Notes: generated from the letters alone by a model not told the origin. Numbered from the stretch's first letter, positions 15,742-24,404 are shown. The stretch: 64,000 nucleotides of DNA from Embleya sp051903075 (GCF_051903075.1 NZ_CP182422.1:6572001-6636000); one strand, 5' to 3'. Program-made: numbers and translations.

Positions 15742-15817
15742 CGAAGACCACCTGTCGGTGGCTTCGCTGTGCCCTCCTACGCGTTAGCGCTCGCGTGTCA
15801 CCGACCGGTCCTTTTTT
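15742..15817 (+). promoter_or_regulatory. Candidate transcription attenuator with two mutually exclusive hairpins
   Basis: Hairpin A pairs CGAAG(A)CCACC (15742-15752) with GGTGGCTTCG (15757-15766) around a TGTC loop, ten pairs with one bulged A. Hairpin B pairs GTCGGTG (15754-15760) with CACCGAC (15799-15805) and extends by three more pairs (15750-15752 with 15807-15809) across one mismatch. It ends two bases before six Ts (15812-15817). A small ACGCG/CGCGT helix (15779-15796) compacts loop B. A and B share 15750-15760 and cannot coexist. B is terminator-like. The operon encodes a GlpP-type antiterminator, the natural candidate to choose between them. Confidence 0.6.
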
Positions 15818-15831
15818 CCGAGGACGGGAAC

Positions 15832-17295
15832 ATGGCACAGCAGCCGAGCGTCAGAGGCGTCAAGGACGTCGTCGCGCTCATCGACCGGCAGGGGACCATC
15901 TCCGGCCGGTCCCGGGTCATCTGGTTCCTCGTGTTCGGGGGACTCTTCCTCGACGCGTACTCCAACGCCGCACTGGGCGCCGGGCTCGCCCCGATGACGA
16001 AGCAGATGGACCTGAGCAGCACCCAGGTCTCCATCCTCACCGCCACCGCACCCGCGCTGGCCATCCTGTTCAACCCCATCGGCGGCTGGCTGGCCACCCG
16101 GATCGGCCGGGTGCCCCCGCTGCTGCTGGCCAAGCTGTTCGCGCTGGCCGGCGCGGTGATCGCGGCCACCGCCGACGACTTCCTCGTGGTGTGGATCGGC
16201 CGAGTCCTGGTCGGCGTGGCCTACGGCGTCGACTTCGCGGTGGCGATGGCGCTGCTCGCCGAATACACGCCCAAGTCGCTGCGCGGCCGGCTCAACCTGT
16301 GGCAGGGCATCTGGTACATCGCCACCACCGGCAACCTGCTGCTCACCCTGATCTGCTTCAAGTTCGACGTCGGCGCCGACATCTGGCGCTGGTCGGTCGG
16401 CTCGGCCGGGGTGATCGCGCTGGCCCTGTTCCTGCTCCAGTGGGCGTTCCTGGTGGAAAGCCCCACCTGGCTGGCCACGAAGGGCCGGCTGGAGGACGCG
16501 GTCCGCAACCTGCGCCGCATCTACGGCATCGAGGCGGTCGCCGCCGCCCCCACCGTCGCCGGCGCCGTGCCGGACAAGGCGGACGCCGAGGAGGCGCCGC
16601 CGAACGTGGGGATCAAGCAGGCCGGGATCCTGTTCCGCGGCTCGTACCTGCCGCGCACCCTGCTGTCCTCGGCGATCTCGCTCGGCCAGTCCATGCAGTA
16701 CTTCGCCGTCGGCTGGTATCTGCCGGTGATCAGCCTGGCCATCTTCGGCAACAGCTTCGAGAAGGCCACCATCGGCTCGATGGTGTTCAACGCCTTCGGC
16801 ATCGTCGGCGGCCTGCTCTCCGCGTACTTCGCCCGCCGGCTCGGCCTGCGGATCAGCTCGGCGATCGGCTTCGGCGGCGTGTTCGTGATGCTGCTCGGCA
16901 TGGGGCTGACGTTCGACCGGGTGCCGACCTGGATCGCGTTCATCCTCCCGGCGCTGTTCATCTTCTGTCACTCCGCCGGTCCCGGCGCCAACGGCAAGTC
17001 GATCGCCGCGCTGTCCTACCGCAGCGAGGTGCGCACCCTGGGCACCGGCGTGACCGGGATGATCGGCAGCTTCGGCAGCGTGGCCGGGCTGTACCTGTTC
17101 CCGCAGATCAAGGACGGCATCGGGCTGGACAAGACCTTCATGGTCCTGGCCGTCGTCCCGCTGCTCGGCCTGCTCACCTGCCTGGCGATCCGGTGGGACC
17201 CGACCCGGGCCGTCTCGCCCGACGAGGACCCGAACGTGCCGATCATCGCCGCGCCGTCGGCCGGGCCCGCGAACCCCGCGCTGGTCACCCGCTGA
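15832..17295 (+). CDS. MFS transporter, sugar-porter-like, first gene of glycerol-like operon
   Basis: This 487-residue permease has about 12 membrane segments. MFS signatures are visible: GGWLATRIGRVPPLLLAK after helix 2, IGRVLVGVAYGVDFAVAMAL for helices 4-5, and AEYTPKSLRGRLN after helix 5. The central loop contains ESPTWLATKGRLEDAVRNLR, a sugar-porter-like segment. It is probably an importer of a polyol, glycerol phosphate or other substrate feeding the downstream kinase. The ATG at 15832 follows GAGGACGGG. An upstream in-frame ATG at 15700 would put the attenuator inside the coding region and is rejected. No GlpF-type facilitator is present, so this protein takes that role by position. 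Confidence 0.9.
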   Translation: MAQQPSVRGVKDVVALIDRQGTISGRSRVIWFLVFGGLFLDAYSNAALGAGLAPMTKQMDLSSTQVSILTATAPALAILFNPIGGWLATRIGRVPPLLLAKLFALAGAVIAATADDFLVVWIGRVLVGVAYGVDFAVAMALLAEYTPKSLRGRLNLWQGIWYIATTGNLLLTLICFKFDVGADIWRWSVGSAGVIALALFLLQWAFLVESPTWLATKGRLEDAVRNLRRIYGIEAVAAAPTVAGAVPDKADAEEAPPNVGIKQAGILFRGSYLPRTLLSSAISLGQSMQYFAVGWYLPVISLAIFGNSFEKATIGSMVFNAFGIVGGLLSAYFARRLGLRISSAIGFGGVFVMLLGMGLTFDRVPTWIAFILPALFIFCHSAGPGANGKSIAALSYRSEVRTLGTGVTGMIGSFGSVAGLYLFPQIKDGIGLDKTFMVLAVVPLLGLLTCLAIRWDPTRAVSPDEDPNVPIIAAPSAGPANPALVTR

Positions 17296-17323
17296 AGTCG
17301 GTCCGTTACGCGAGACTCGCATT

Positions 17324-17354
17324 CGGATCAAGCGGATCAAGCGGATCAAGCGGA
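17324..17354 (+). repeat. Triplicated 9-base repeat upstream of the FGGY kinase
   Basis: CGGATCAAG is repeated three times without gaps (17324-17350) and followed by CGGA. It lies in the 82-base gap between transporter and kinase, in the transcribed intergenic RNA. It could be an RNA-binding register or a slippage product. Confidence 0.8.
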
Positions 17355-17377
17355 GATATCGCACCGAAAGGGCTGTG

Positions 17378-18901
17378 ATGACGAAGACGTTGCACCACCC
17401 CGGCCGGCGCCTGGGCATCCTGTCCGTGGACGAGGGCACCACCGGGACCCGCGCCGGAGTCGTGCAGGACTCCGGGGCGGTCACCCACCTGGCGTATCGC
17501 ACGATCGCGGTGGACCACCCCGACGAGGACTCGGTCGAGCAGGACCCGATGGAGATCTGGTCCGCCACCCTCGACGTGTGCCGCGAGGCCCTGGCCGGGG
17601 CCCGTGCCGACGGCGTGGAGATCGTCGCGCTCGCGCTGTCCACGCAGCGGGCCACCGCCATGTTGTGGGACCGGCGCACCGGCCTGCCGCTGGTGCCGGC
17701 GTGTGTGTGGCAGGACCGGCGCTACGCCCGGGACCTGCTCGGCTACGAGGCCGAGTGGGACGAGCGGCTGCTCGCCCGGCTCGGCCGCCCGGTGGGCAGC
17801 AGGGCGCCGTTCCACTGGGCCGCGCGGCAGATCGCCGAGCGGCCCGAGGTGGCCGAGGCGTACAAGGCCGGCACGCTCGTGTTCGGCACCGTGGACACCT
17901 GGCTGGCCTGGCGTTTCACCGGCGGGGCCGCGCACGCGGTCTCGGCGAGCAACGCCGGCTCGATCGGCGCCTACCTGCTGCGCGAACACGCTTGGGACCG
18001 CGAGTGGATCGAGCACCTGGGCTACCCGCTCGAACTGCTCCCGGACCTGTTCGCCGACGACGACCTCGGCTACGGCCGCACCGACCCCGAACTGCTCGGC
18101 GTGGAACTGCCGTTGGCGGCGGTGATGGGCGACCAGCACGCGGCGCTGATCGCGCTGGGCGGACTGGCCGCCGGCCAGGGGATGTGCATGTACGGCACCG
18201 GCACCTTCGTGGACGCGGCCACCGGCCGCACCCCCGCGATGCCGATCCCGGGCATCGCCGGGGTGCTTGCCCAGCCCGGTTGGCGCCAGGGCGACACCAC
18301 GCACTTCAGCCTGGAGGCGTACTGCTCGACCACCGGGTCCGCGCTGCGTTGGTTGTGCGACGACCTGGGCCTGTTCGCCTCGCCGGCGGAGATCGGCGAA
18401 CTCGCCGCGAGCGTCTCCGGCGCGGGCCCGCGCGAGTGGTTCGTGCCCGCGCTGGCCGGGATCCGCACTCCCGAGTGGCGGCCCGAGGCACGGGCCGCGC
18501 TCGGCGGGCTGACCCTGGCCACCACCCGGGCCGACGTCGCCCGGGCCGTACTGGACGGGATCGCGCACTCCGTGTGCGACCTGATCGACGGCGTCGCCGC
18601 CACCATGCAGGCCCCGTTCGCCCGCCTTCGGGTGGGCGGCGGGGTGGCCGGCAGCGACACCCTCATGCAGATCCAGGCCGACCTGGTCGGCCTGCCGATC
18701 GAGCGCGCCGCCGACTCGGCCACCGCCAGCCTGCGCGGCACCGCCTACCTGGCGGGCGTACGCGAGGGCCTGTGGTCCTCGCTCGACGAGGTGGTCGAGG
18801 CCCAACCGCGCGGCCGGATCTTCGAACCGACCACCACCCCCGACCGGCGCGCCGCACAGCGCGCCGCCTGGCGAAGCGTGCTCGCCGGCTACCCCGCCTG
18901 A
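17378..18901 (+). CDS. FGGY-family carbohydrate kinase, glycerol-kinase-like
   Basis: This 507-residue kinase starts its first ATPase domain with LSVDEGTTGTRAGVVQD, close to the DQGTTSTR motif of glycerol kinase. VWQDRRY and GTVDTWLAWRFTGG match FGGY substrate-lobe positions. The second domain has MGDQHAALIALGGLAAGQGM and GTGTFVDAATG, and later RVGGGVAGSDTLMQIQADLV, the C-terminal FGGY signature. It most likely phosphorylates glycerol or a close polyol. Departures from canonical GlpK (DEGTTG for DQGTTS, no allosteric loop recognised) leave the exact substrate open. The ATG at 17378 follows GAAAGG. The GlpD-like gene follows. Confidence 0.9.
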   Translation: MTKTLHHPGRRLGILSVDEGTTGTRAGVVQDSGAVTHLAYRTIAVDHPDEDSVEQDPMEIWSATLDVCREALAGARADGVEIVALALSTQRATAMLWDRRTGLPLVPACVWQDRRYARDLLGYEAEWDERLLARLGRPVGSRAPFHWAARQIAERPEVAEAYKAGTLVFGTVDTWLAWRFTGGAAHAVSASNAGSIGAYLLREHAWDREWIEHLGYPLELLPDLFADDDLGYGRTDPELLGVELPLAAVMGDQHAALIALGGLAAGQGMCMYGTGTFVDAATGRTPAMPIPGIAGVLAQPGWRQGDTTHFSLEAYCSTTGSALRWLCDDLGLFASPAEIGELAASVSGAGPREWFVPALAGIRTPEWRPEARAALGGLTLATTRADVARAVLDGIAHSVCDLIDGVAATMQAPFARLRVGGGVAGSDTLMQIQADLVGLPIERAADSATASLRGTAYLAGVREGLWSSLDEVVEAQPRGRIFEPTTTPDRRAAQRAAWRSVLAGYPA

Positions 18902-18967
18902 GCCGAACCGCCCGTACGACCCGGCGGCGCGAACCGTGAACCGCCGGACAGACCCCAGGAGTTGATT

Positions 18968-20683
18968 GTGATTTCGATGCCCGCCCGCAAGCCACGACGG
19001 GCGTCGGCGGCGGCCACGAGAGGCACTCCGCTGCTTCTCGACCGCGGCCGGGCCAAGCACCGACTCGCGGACCACCGCTTCGACGTGCTCGTCGTCGGCG
19101 GCGGCGTCACCGGCGCCTACGCCGCGCTGGACGCGGCCTCGCGCGGCCTGGACGTGGCCCTGGTGGAGAAGGACGACTTCGCCTCCGGGACCTCCTCCAA
19201 GTCGTCGAAGATGGTGCACGGCGGCCTGCGCTACATCGAGCAGGGCAACGTCAACCTGGTCCGCCACTCGCTCCTGGAAAGACACCGCTTCCGCAAGAAC
19301 GCGCCGCACCTGGTGCACCGCCTGCCGTTCCTGTTCCCGATCCTGGAGAAGGAGGGCGTCTTCGACGCCCGCCTCGCCAAGGGCTTCGAGGGCCTGCTGT
19401 GGACCTACGACCTGGTCGGCGGCTGGCGGATCGGCAAACTGCACCAGCGGCTGACCGTCGACGAGGTACTGGCCCACGCGCCGACGCTGCGCGCGGACCA
19501 CCTCCAGGGCGGGCTGATGTACTTCGACGGCCGCGCCGACGACGCCCGCCTGGTGCTGACCATCGTGCGCACCGCCGCCGCGCTGGGCGCCACCGTGCTC
19601 AACGGCGCCACGGTGGACCGGATCCTGACCGAGCGCGGCCGGGCCGCCGGGGCCCGGATCGAGGTCGACGGCGAGCGCTTCGACGTGCGCGCCTCCGCGG
19701 TGGTCAACGCCACCGGCGTGTGGAGCGACACCGTCGACGGACTGGCCGACGACGACCACCGGCCGCAGGTACGACCCGCCAAGGGCGTACACATCGTGGT
19801 GCCGTGGCACAAGGTCCGGATCGACTGCACGGTCACCGTGCCCATCCCGGGCCGGGCGCGCCGCGCCACCTGCACCCGCTGGGGCGACGCGGTCGTGCTC
19901 GGCACCACCGACGAGGACTACCGCGGCTCGATCGACGACGTGCACTGCACCCGCCCGGAGATGGAGTTCCTGCTCGAAGGCGCCAACACCGCGTTCGAGG
20001 GCCGGCTCACCCCGGACGACGTGATCGGCAGCATCGGCGGCCTGCGTCCGCTGGTCGGCGGCAAGGAGGGCGCCACCCTCGACATGAGCCGCGACCACCA
20101 CATCTCGGTCGGTCCCGGCGGCATGGTCACCGTCACCGGCGGCAAGCTCACCACCAGCAGGCACATGGGCGAACTGGTGATCGACAAGGTGATGCAGGTC
20201 CTGGGTCGCAAGGGCCGCAGCCGCACCACCAACCTGCCGCTGATCGGCGGCGCCGGCTACGACGCCGAGGCGGTCGCCGCGTCCGGCGGCCTGGCCGCAC
20301 ACCTGGGCGAGCGCTACGGCACCGAGGCCCGCTTCGTCTCCGACCTGCTCGCCGAGGACCCCACGCTCGCCGAGCCGGTGGTCGCCGGCATGCCGTACAT
20401 CCGGGCCGAGGTCGTCTACGCGGCCCGCTCCGAGATGGCCCGCTCGGTGGACGACGTGCTCTCCCGGCGCACCCGCTCGCGCCTGTTCGCCCGTGACGCC
20501 TCGGCCGCCGCGGCCCCCGAGGTCGGCCGGCTGCTCGGCGCCGAACTGGGCCTGACCGCCGCGCAGATCGACCGCCAGGTCGCCGACTACCTCGCCGCCG
20601 TGCGGCACGAGAAGGCGGTCCTGCTCGGCGAGCCCGAAGAACCCACATCCACAGTGATCGCATCCCAAGGAGCCGCGAAGTGA
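18968..20683 (+). CDS. FAD-dependent glycerol-3-phosphate dehydrogenase (GlpD/GlpA family)
   Basis: This 571-residue flavoenzyme contains the FAD dinucleotide motif VLVVGGGVTGAYAALDAA near residue 40. The family signature FASGTSSKSSKMVHGGLRYI follows. VVNATGVWSD and GTTDEDYRG also match GlpD, as does the closing FAD motif VTVTGGKLTTSRHMGEL. The C-terminal domain contains RAEVVYAARSEMARSVDDVL, as in GlpD. It should oxidise sn-glycerol 3-phosphate, or the kinase product, to a dihydroxyacetone phosphate, passing electrons to quinone. The GTG at 18968 was chosen because AGGAG ends six bases before it. The gene overlaps the next one by four bases. Confidence 0.93.
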   Translation: MISMPARKPRRASAAATRGTPLLLDRGRAKHRLADHRFDVLVVGGGVTGAYAALDAASRGLDVALVEKDDFASGTSSKSSKMVHGGLRYIEQGNVNLVRHSLLERHRFRKNAPHLVHRLPFLFPILEKEGVFDARLAKGFEGLLWTYDLVGGWRIGKLHQRLTVDEVLAHAPTLRADHLQGGLMYFDGRADDARLVLTIVRTAAALGATVLNGATVDRILTERGRAAGARIEVDGERFDVRASAVVNATGVWSDTVDGLADDDHRPQVRPAKGVHIVVPWHKVRIDCTVTVPIPGRARRATCTRWGDAVVLGTTDEDYRGSIDDVHCTRPEMEFLLEGANTAFEGRLTPDDVIGSIGGLRPLVGGKEGATLDMSRDHHISVGPGGMVTVTGGKLTTSRHMGELVIDKVMQVLGRKGRSRTTNLPLIGGAGYDAEAVAASGGLAAHLGERYGTEARFVSDLLAEDPTLAEPVVAGMPYIRAEVVYAARSEMARSVDDVLSRRTRSRLFARDASAAAAPEVGRLLGAELGLTAAQIDRQVADYLAAVRHEKAVLLGEPEEPTSTVIASQGAAK

Positions 20684-22221
20684 TCAGCAGGCAGACCATC
20701 ACCAACCCGTTCAACCGCGGCGACTACATCGTGGGCGCGCCCACCCCGGCGAAGTGGGCCCGGAACACCCCGATCGGCACCGGCGACGCGTCGCTCCAGG
20801 GCACCGTGGTCGAGGTGCCCGCCCCCGTGATCGAGGACCTGCGCGGCGTGGCCAAGGCCGTGTACACCGACCGCGACGACGTGGTCGCCCGTACCCGCGA
20901 CTGGTGGGCCGGCACCATGATCGGCGAGACCGACGGCCGCCCCGCCACCCCCGACGCGGTGATCGTCGAGGTCGTCGACGCCGACCAGGTGGCCGCCGTA
21001 CTGCGGATCTGCCACGCCTCCGGCATCCCGGTCACCGCCTCCGCCGGCCGCAGCAACGTCACCGGCGCCGCGCTGCCCGTGCACGGCGGCGTCGTGCTCG
21101 ACCTGTGCGGCCTGAACCGCATCGTCTCCTTCGACGCCGAATCGCTCGTCGTCGACGTCGAGGCCGGCATGTTCGGCGACCTGTTCGAAAAGGAACTCCA
21201 GGAGACCTACGGCGTCACCACCGGCCACTGGCCGTCCGCCTTCGCCGTCTCCACCGTCGGCGGCTGGATCGCCTGCCGCGGCGCGGGCCAACTCTCCACC
21301 CGCTACGGCAAGATCGAGGACATGGTCGTCGGCATCGACGTGGTGCACGCCGACGGCACCCGCGCCACCTACGGCGACTACCCGCGCGCCGCCACCGGCC
21401 CCGACCTGCGGCAGATCTTCATCGGCTCGGAGGGCACGCTCGGCGTGATCGTCTCCGCGCGCATCCGGGTACACCCGCTGCCCACCTACGCCAAGGCGCT
21501 CGCGTTCGGCTTCGACACCTTCGCCGAGGGCCTGGACGCGTGCCGCAAGATCATGCAGCGCGGCGCCACCCCGGCGGTGTTGCGCCTGTACGACAAGCTG
21601 GAGAGCGGGGTGCACTTCGACCACCCCGAGACCAACCTCCTGCTGATCGCCGACGAGGGCGACCCGATCCTGGTCGACGCGATGCTCAAGGTCAGCGAGG
21701 AGGTCTGCCTGAGCTACGGCCCCGAACTGGACAGCGACGCGGTGTTCGAGCGCTGGCTGCGGGACCGCATGCTGGTCGGCAAGTCCTCCGACGGCTTCAC
21801 TCCGGGGCCCGGCTTCGTCGCCGACACGCTGGAGATGGCCGGGTCGTGGACGGCGCTCGGCGAGGTGTACGACGAGGTGGTCGCGGCGATCCAGGCGGTG
21901 CCCGGCACGCTCGCGGCCTCCGCGCACCAGTCGCACGCGTACACCGACGGCGCCTGCGTCTACTTCTCGCTGCGCGGCGACGTGGACCGGCCTCGGCGCC
22001 GCGACTGGTACCGCGCGGTGTGGGACGCGGCCAACGAGGTGCTCATCCGGCACGGCGCCGCGCTCAGCCACCACCACGGCTGCGGACTGCTGCGCGGCCC
22101 GTATCTGCCGGCCGCGCTCGGTGCCGGGTTCGACACGTTCGCCAAGGTCAAGGCCACCCTCGACCCGGCCGGAATACTCAATCCTGGCAAACTGGGCCTG
22201 CCCAACCGCTTCGACGCGTGA
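20680..22221 (+). CDS. FAD-binding oxidase, alkyl-dihydroxyacetonephosphate synthase-like
   Basis: This 513-residue VAO-type flavoprotein has the FAD-binding block TASAGRSNVTGAALPVHGG and GLNRIVSFDAESLVVDVEAG. The AGPS signature STVGGWIACRGAGQLSTRYG and IEDMVVGIDVV follow. Near the C-terminus lies SHHHGCGLLRGPYL, corresponding to the catalytic histidine triplet of alkyl-DHAP synthases. AGPS swaps the acyl group of acyl-DHAP for a fatty alcohol to make ether lipids. Some bacterial homologues may instead oxidise hydroxy acids. The GTG at 20680 overlaps the GlpD stop by four bases, so its substrate should connect to the DHAP-type product. Oxidase, synthase or reverse reaction cannot be decided. 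Confidence 0.88.
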   Translation: MISRQTITNPFNRGDYIVGAPTPAKWARNTPIGTGDASLQGTVVEVPAPVIEDLRGVAKAVYTDRDDVVARTRDWWAGTMIGETDGRPATPDAVIVEVVDADQVAAVLRICHASGIPVTASAGRSNVTGAALPVHGGVVLDLCGLNRIVSFDAESLVVDVEAGMFGDLFEKELQETYGVTTGHWPSAFAVSTVGGWIACRGAGQLSTRYGKIEDMVVGIDVVHADGTRATYGDYPRAATGPDLRQIFIGSEGTLGVIVSARIRVHPLPTYAKALAFGFDTFAEGLDACRKIMQRGATPAVLRLYDKLESGVHFDHPETNLLLIADEGDPILVDAMLKVSEEVCLSYGPELDSDAVFERWLRDRMLVGKSSDGFTPGPGFVADTLEMAGSWTALGEVYDEVVAAIQAVPGTLAASAHQSHAYTDGACVYFSLRGDVDRPRRRDWYRAVWDAANEVLIRHGAALSHHHGCGLLRGPYLPAALGAGFDTFAKVKATLDPAGILNPGKLGLPNRFDA

Positions 22222-22250
22222 GGCGGCCGAGACCCAGTCCCAGGTAGGTC

Positions 22251-22916
22251 ATGAACGCCAGCCGACGCCCCGCGAGCGCGCCCCGGATGTCCTCCGTGCT
22301 CTCGTCCGCCTTCGCCGAGGTACCCGTGATCGCGTCGATCATCGGACCCCAGCGACTGCAGAACTTCCTCGGCGCGCCCGCACAGGTGTGCATCCTCGCG
22401 TCCATCCCGGTCGGGCAGCTGCCGAACATCGTGCAGCTGCTCGGCAGGGCGGGCAAGACGGTGTTCGTCAACGTGGACAGCTGCCCCGGCCTGGCCCAGG
22501 ACAAGGGCGCGCTGGAATTCCTCAAGGCGATGGGCGCTCACGGCATGGTCAGCACCCGACTCTCGCTGATGGAGAAGGGCCGCCCGCTCGGGCTGCTGAC
22601 CATGCAGAAGGTGTTCGTCACCGACCGCTCCAACATGCGCCGCAGCACCGACGCGATCGCGCGTGGCGGTCCCGACCTGGTCGAGATCATGCCGTCGCCG
22701 ATCGTGGCCCGGATGACCCCCGAGGCCAAACGCGCGATGTCGCCGTTCGTCGCGGCCGGCTTCGTGGAGACCGCCGAGGACGCGGCCGCCGCGCTCGCGC
22801 TCGGCGCGGTCGCCGTGGCCACGTCCGACCCCCGGCTGTGGGACCTGCGGCGCGACCGGCTCGGCGCGACCGCGCCGCCCCCGCCCCCTGCTTCCTCTGC
22901 TTCCTCCGCTCCGTAG
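22251..22916 (+). CDS. GlpP-family glycerol-3-phosphate-responsive antiterminator
   Basis: This 221-residue protein matches GlpP: AEVPVIASIIGPQRLQNFLG, VFVNVDSCPGLAQDKGALEF, GMVSTRLSLMEKGRPLGLLT, MQKVFVTDRSNMRRS and VEIMPSPIVARM. It adopts a TIM-barrel-like fold. In Bacillus, GlpP with glycerol 3-phosphate binds the glpD leader RNA and prevents termination. Presence in a high-GC actinomycete operon alongside kinase and dehydrogenase is notable, and the candidate attenuator at 15742-15817 is its likely target. The ATG at 22251 has AGGTAGG upstream. A later in-frame ATG at 22287 is possible. The Pro/Ala/Ser-rich tail is probably disordered. Confidence 0.9.
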   Translation: MNASRRPASAPRMSSVLSSAFAEVPVIASIIGPQRLQNFLGAPAQVCILASIPVGQLPNIVQLLGRAGKTVFVNVDSCPGLAQDKGALEFLKAMGAHGMVSTRLSLMEKGRPLGLLTMQKVFVTDRSNMRRSTDAIARGGPDLVEIMPSPIVARMTPEAKRAMSPFVAAGFVETAEDAAAALALGAVAVATSDPRLWDLRRDRLGATAPPPPPASSASSAP

Positions 22917-22934
22917 TCCGTAGGAGAACCACCC

Positions 22935-23234
22935 TTGAGTTACGTAGTCGTCGCCCGCTATCTCACCCACCCCGACGCGCAGGACGAGGTACTGACCCTG
23001 CTCGACGAGATGACCCGCCACTCGCTGGCCGAACCCGGCTGCCGGAGCTATCGCGTACACCAGGGCACGGAGGAGCCTCGGACGATCGTGCTCGTCGAGG
23101 AGTACGACGCCGAGGCCGACTTCACCGCGCACTGCGCCTCCGCGCACTTTCGGGAGATCGTGCTCGGCAAGGTGGTGCCGCTGCTGGTGAGCCGGGACGT
23201 GGTCCGGCTCACCTCGCGCGAGGTCGCGCCGTGA
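22935..23234 (+). CDS. Antibiotic biosynthesis monooxygenase (ABM)-domain protein
   Basis: This 99-residue dimeric ferredoxin-like ABM-fold protein begins SYVVVARYLTHPDAQDEVLT and continues with EPGCRSYRVHQGTEEPRTIV, LVEEYDAEADFTAHCASAHF and VVPLLVSRDVV. Such proteins are often cofactor-independent oxygenases or quinol/aldehyde-handling enzymes, and many have no assigned role. The start is the TTG at 22935, supported by TAGGAGAACCACCC upstream and by the family N-terminus. It overlaps the following dehydrogenase by four bases. It may act on a product of the operon. Confidence 0.87.
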   Translation: MSYVVVARYLTHPDAQDEVLTLLDEMTRHSLAEPGCRSYRVHQGTEEPRTIVLVEEYDAEADFTAHCASAHFREIVLGKVVPLLVSRDVVRLTSREVAP

Positions 23235-24379
23235 GGATGCGGGCGGCCGTGCTGCGCGCGACCTCGCAGGCCCGGCCGTACGGGACGAGCCGGCCGGTCG
23301 CGATCGAGGACGTGGAACTGGGCGAGCCGCGTGCGGGTGAGGTGCTGGTGCGGATCGCCGCCGCGAGCCTGTGCCACTCCGACCTGTCCGTGGTCAACGG
23401 CGACCGGGTCCGGCCGCTGCCGATGGCGCTCGGGCACGAGGCGGTCGGCGTGGTCGAGGCAGTCGGGCCCGGCGTGGACCGGGTCGCGCCGGGGGAGCAC
23501 GTCGCGCTCGTGTTCGTGCCCAGCTGCGGCCACTGCGTGCGGTGCGACGAGGGCCGGCCGGCGCTGTGCTCGGCCGCCGCGGCGGCCAACGGCTCGGGCG
23601 GGCTGCTGCACGGGCCGGCCCTGCTCCGGGACGCGGACGGCGCGGTGGTGCACCACCAGCTCGGGGTGTCCGCGTTCGCCGAATTGGCCGTGGTGGCGCA
23701 GGAGTCGGTGGTGCCGATCCCGCGCGACGTGCCGTTCGAGGTGGCGTCGATGTTCGGCTGCGCGGTGTTGACCGGGGCGGGTGCGGTGATCAACACGGCG
23801 GCGGTACGTCCGGGCCAGTCGGTCGCGGTGTTCGGCCTCGGCGGGGTCGGCCTGTCCGCCGTGCTCGGCGCGCGGGCGGCCGGGGCGTACCCGATCGTCG
23901 CGGTCGACCCGGTCCCGGCGAAGCGCGACCTGGCGCTGCGGCTCGGCGCGTCGCACGCGTACCACCCGGACGAGGCGGTGGGCGCGATCGGCGACCTGGT
24001 CGGCGACGGCCTGGACGTGGTGATCGAGGCGGTCGGCAGCGCCGGCGTGATCGCGGACTGCCTGGCGGCGGTGGGCCGAGGCGGCCGGGTGGTCTCGGTC
24101 GGCCTGCCCGCGCCGGGTCGGCGGTTGGACGCGGTGCCGGCGCTGGCCTTCGCCGGCGAGGGCAAGTCCCTGATCGGCTCGTACATGGGCGACGCGGTGC
24201 CCCGCCGCGACATCCCCCGCTACCTGGCCCTGTGGCGGGCCGGGCAGATGCCGGTCGAACTGCTGCACACGGGCACGGTCGAACTGGACGACCTGAACGA
24301 GGCGATGGAGGCGTTGGCAAGCGGCGAGGCCATCCGCCAGGTGATCCGCACGGGAGCGGCGGTGGCGGCTGAGCGGTGA
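23231..24379 (+). CDS. Zinc-dependent alcohol dehydrogenase (MDR family)
   Basis: This 382-residue medium-chain dehydrogenase has the catalytic zinc site in SLCHSDLSVVNGDR and LGHEAVGVVEAVGPGV. The structural zinc lobe is PSCGHCVRCDEGRPALC, with four cysteines. The Rossmann motif is VFGLGGVGLSAVLGARAAGA, followed by VAVDPVPAKRDLA, where the Asp after the second strand favours NAD over NADP. It should oxidise an alcohol or reduce an aldehyde connected to the operon substrate. The GTG at 23231 overlaps the ABM stop by four bases. An ATG at 23237 is an alternative. It is the last gene of the operon. Confidence 0.92.
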   Translation: MRMRAAVLRATSQARPYGTSRPVAIEDVELGEPRAGEVLVRIAAASLCHSDLSVVNGDRVRPLPMALGHEAVGVVEAVGPGVDRVAPGEHVALVFVPSCGHCVRCDEGRPALCSAAAAANGSGGLLHGPALLRDADGAVVHHQLGVSAFAELAVVAQESVVPIPRDVPFEVASMFGCAVLTGAGAVINTAAVRPGQSVAVFGLGGVGLSAVLGARAAGAYPIVAVDPVPAKRDLALRLGASHAYHPDEAVGAIGDLVGDGLDVVIEAVGSAGVIADCLAAVGRGGRVVSVGLPAPGRRLDAVPALAFAGEGKSLIGSYMGDAVPRRDIPRYLALWRAGQMPVELLHTGTVELDDLNEAMEALASGEAIRQVIRTGAAVAAER

Positions 24380-24404
24380 GCCCCGGGGGTGAGTGCCCCG
24401 GTCA

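Noticed and set aside
15700..15831. Longer N-terminus for the MFS transporter starting at ATG 15700
   Set aside because: It would lie across the -10 element and the hairpins and encodes a non-membrane, low-quality leader. The ATG at 15832 has its own ribosome site and family start.
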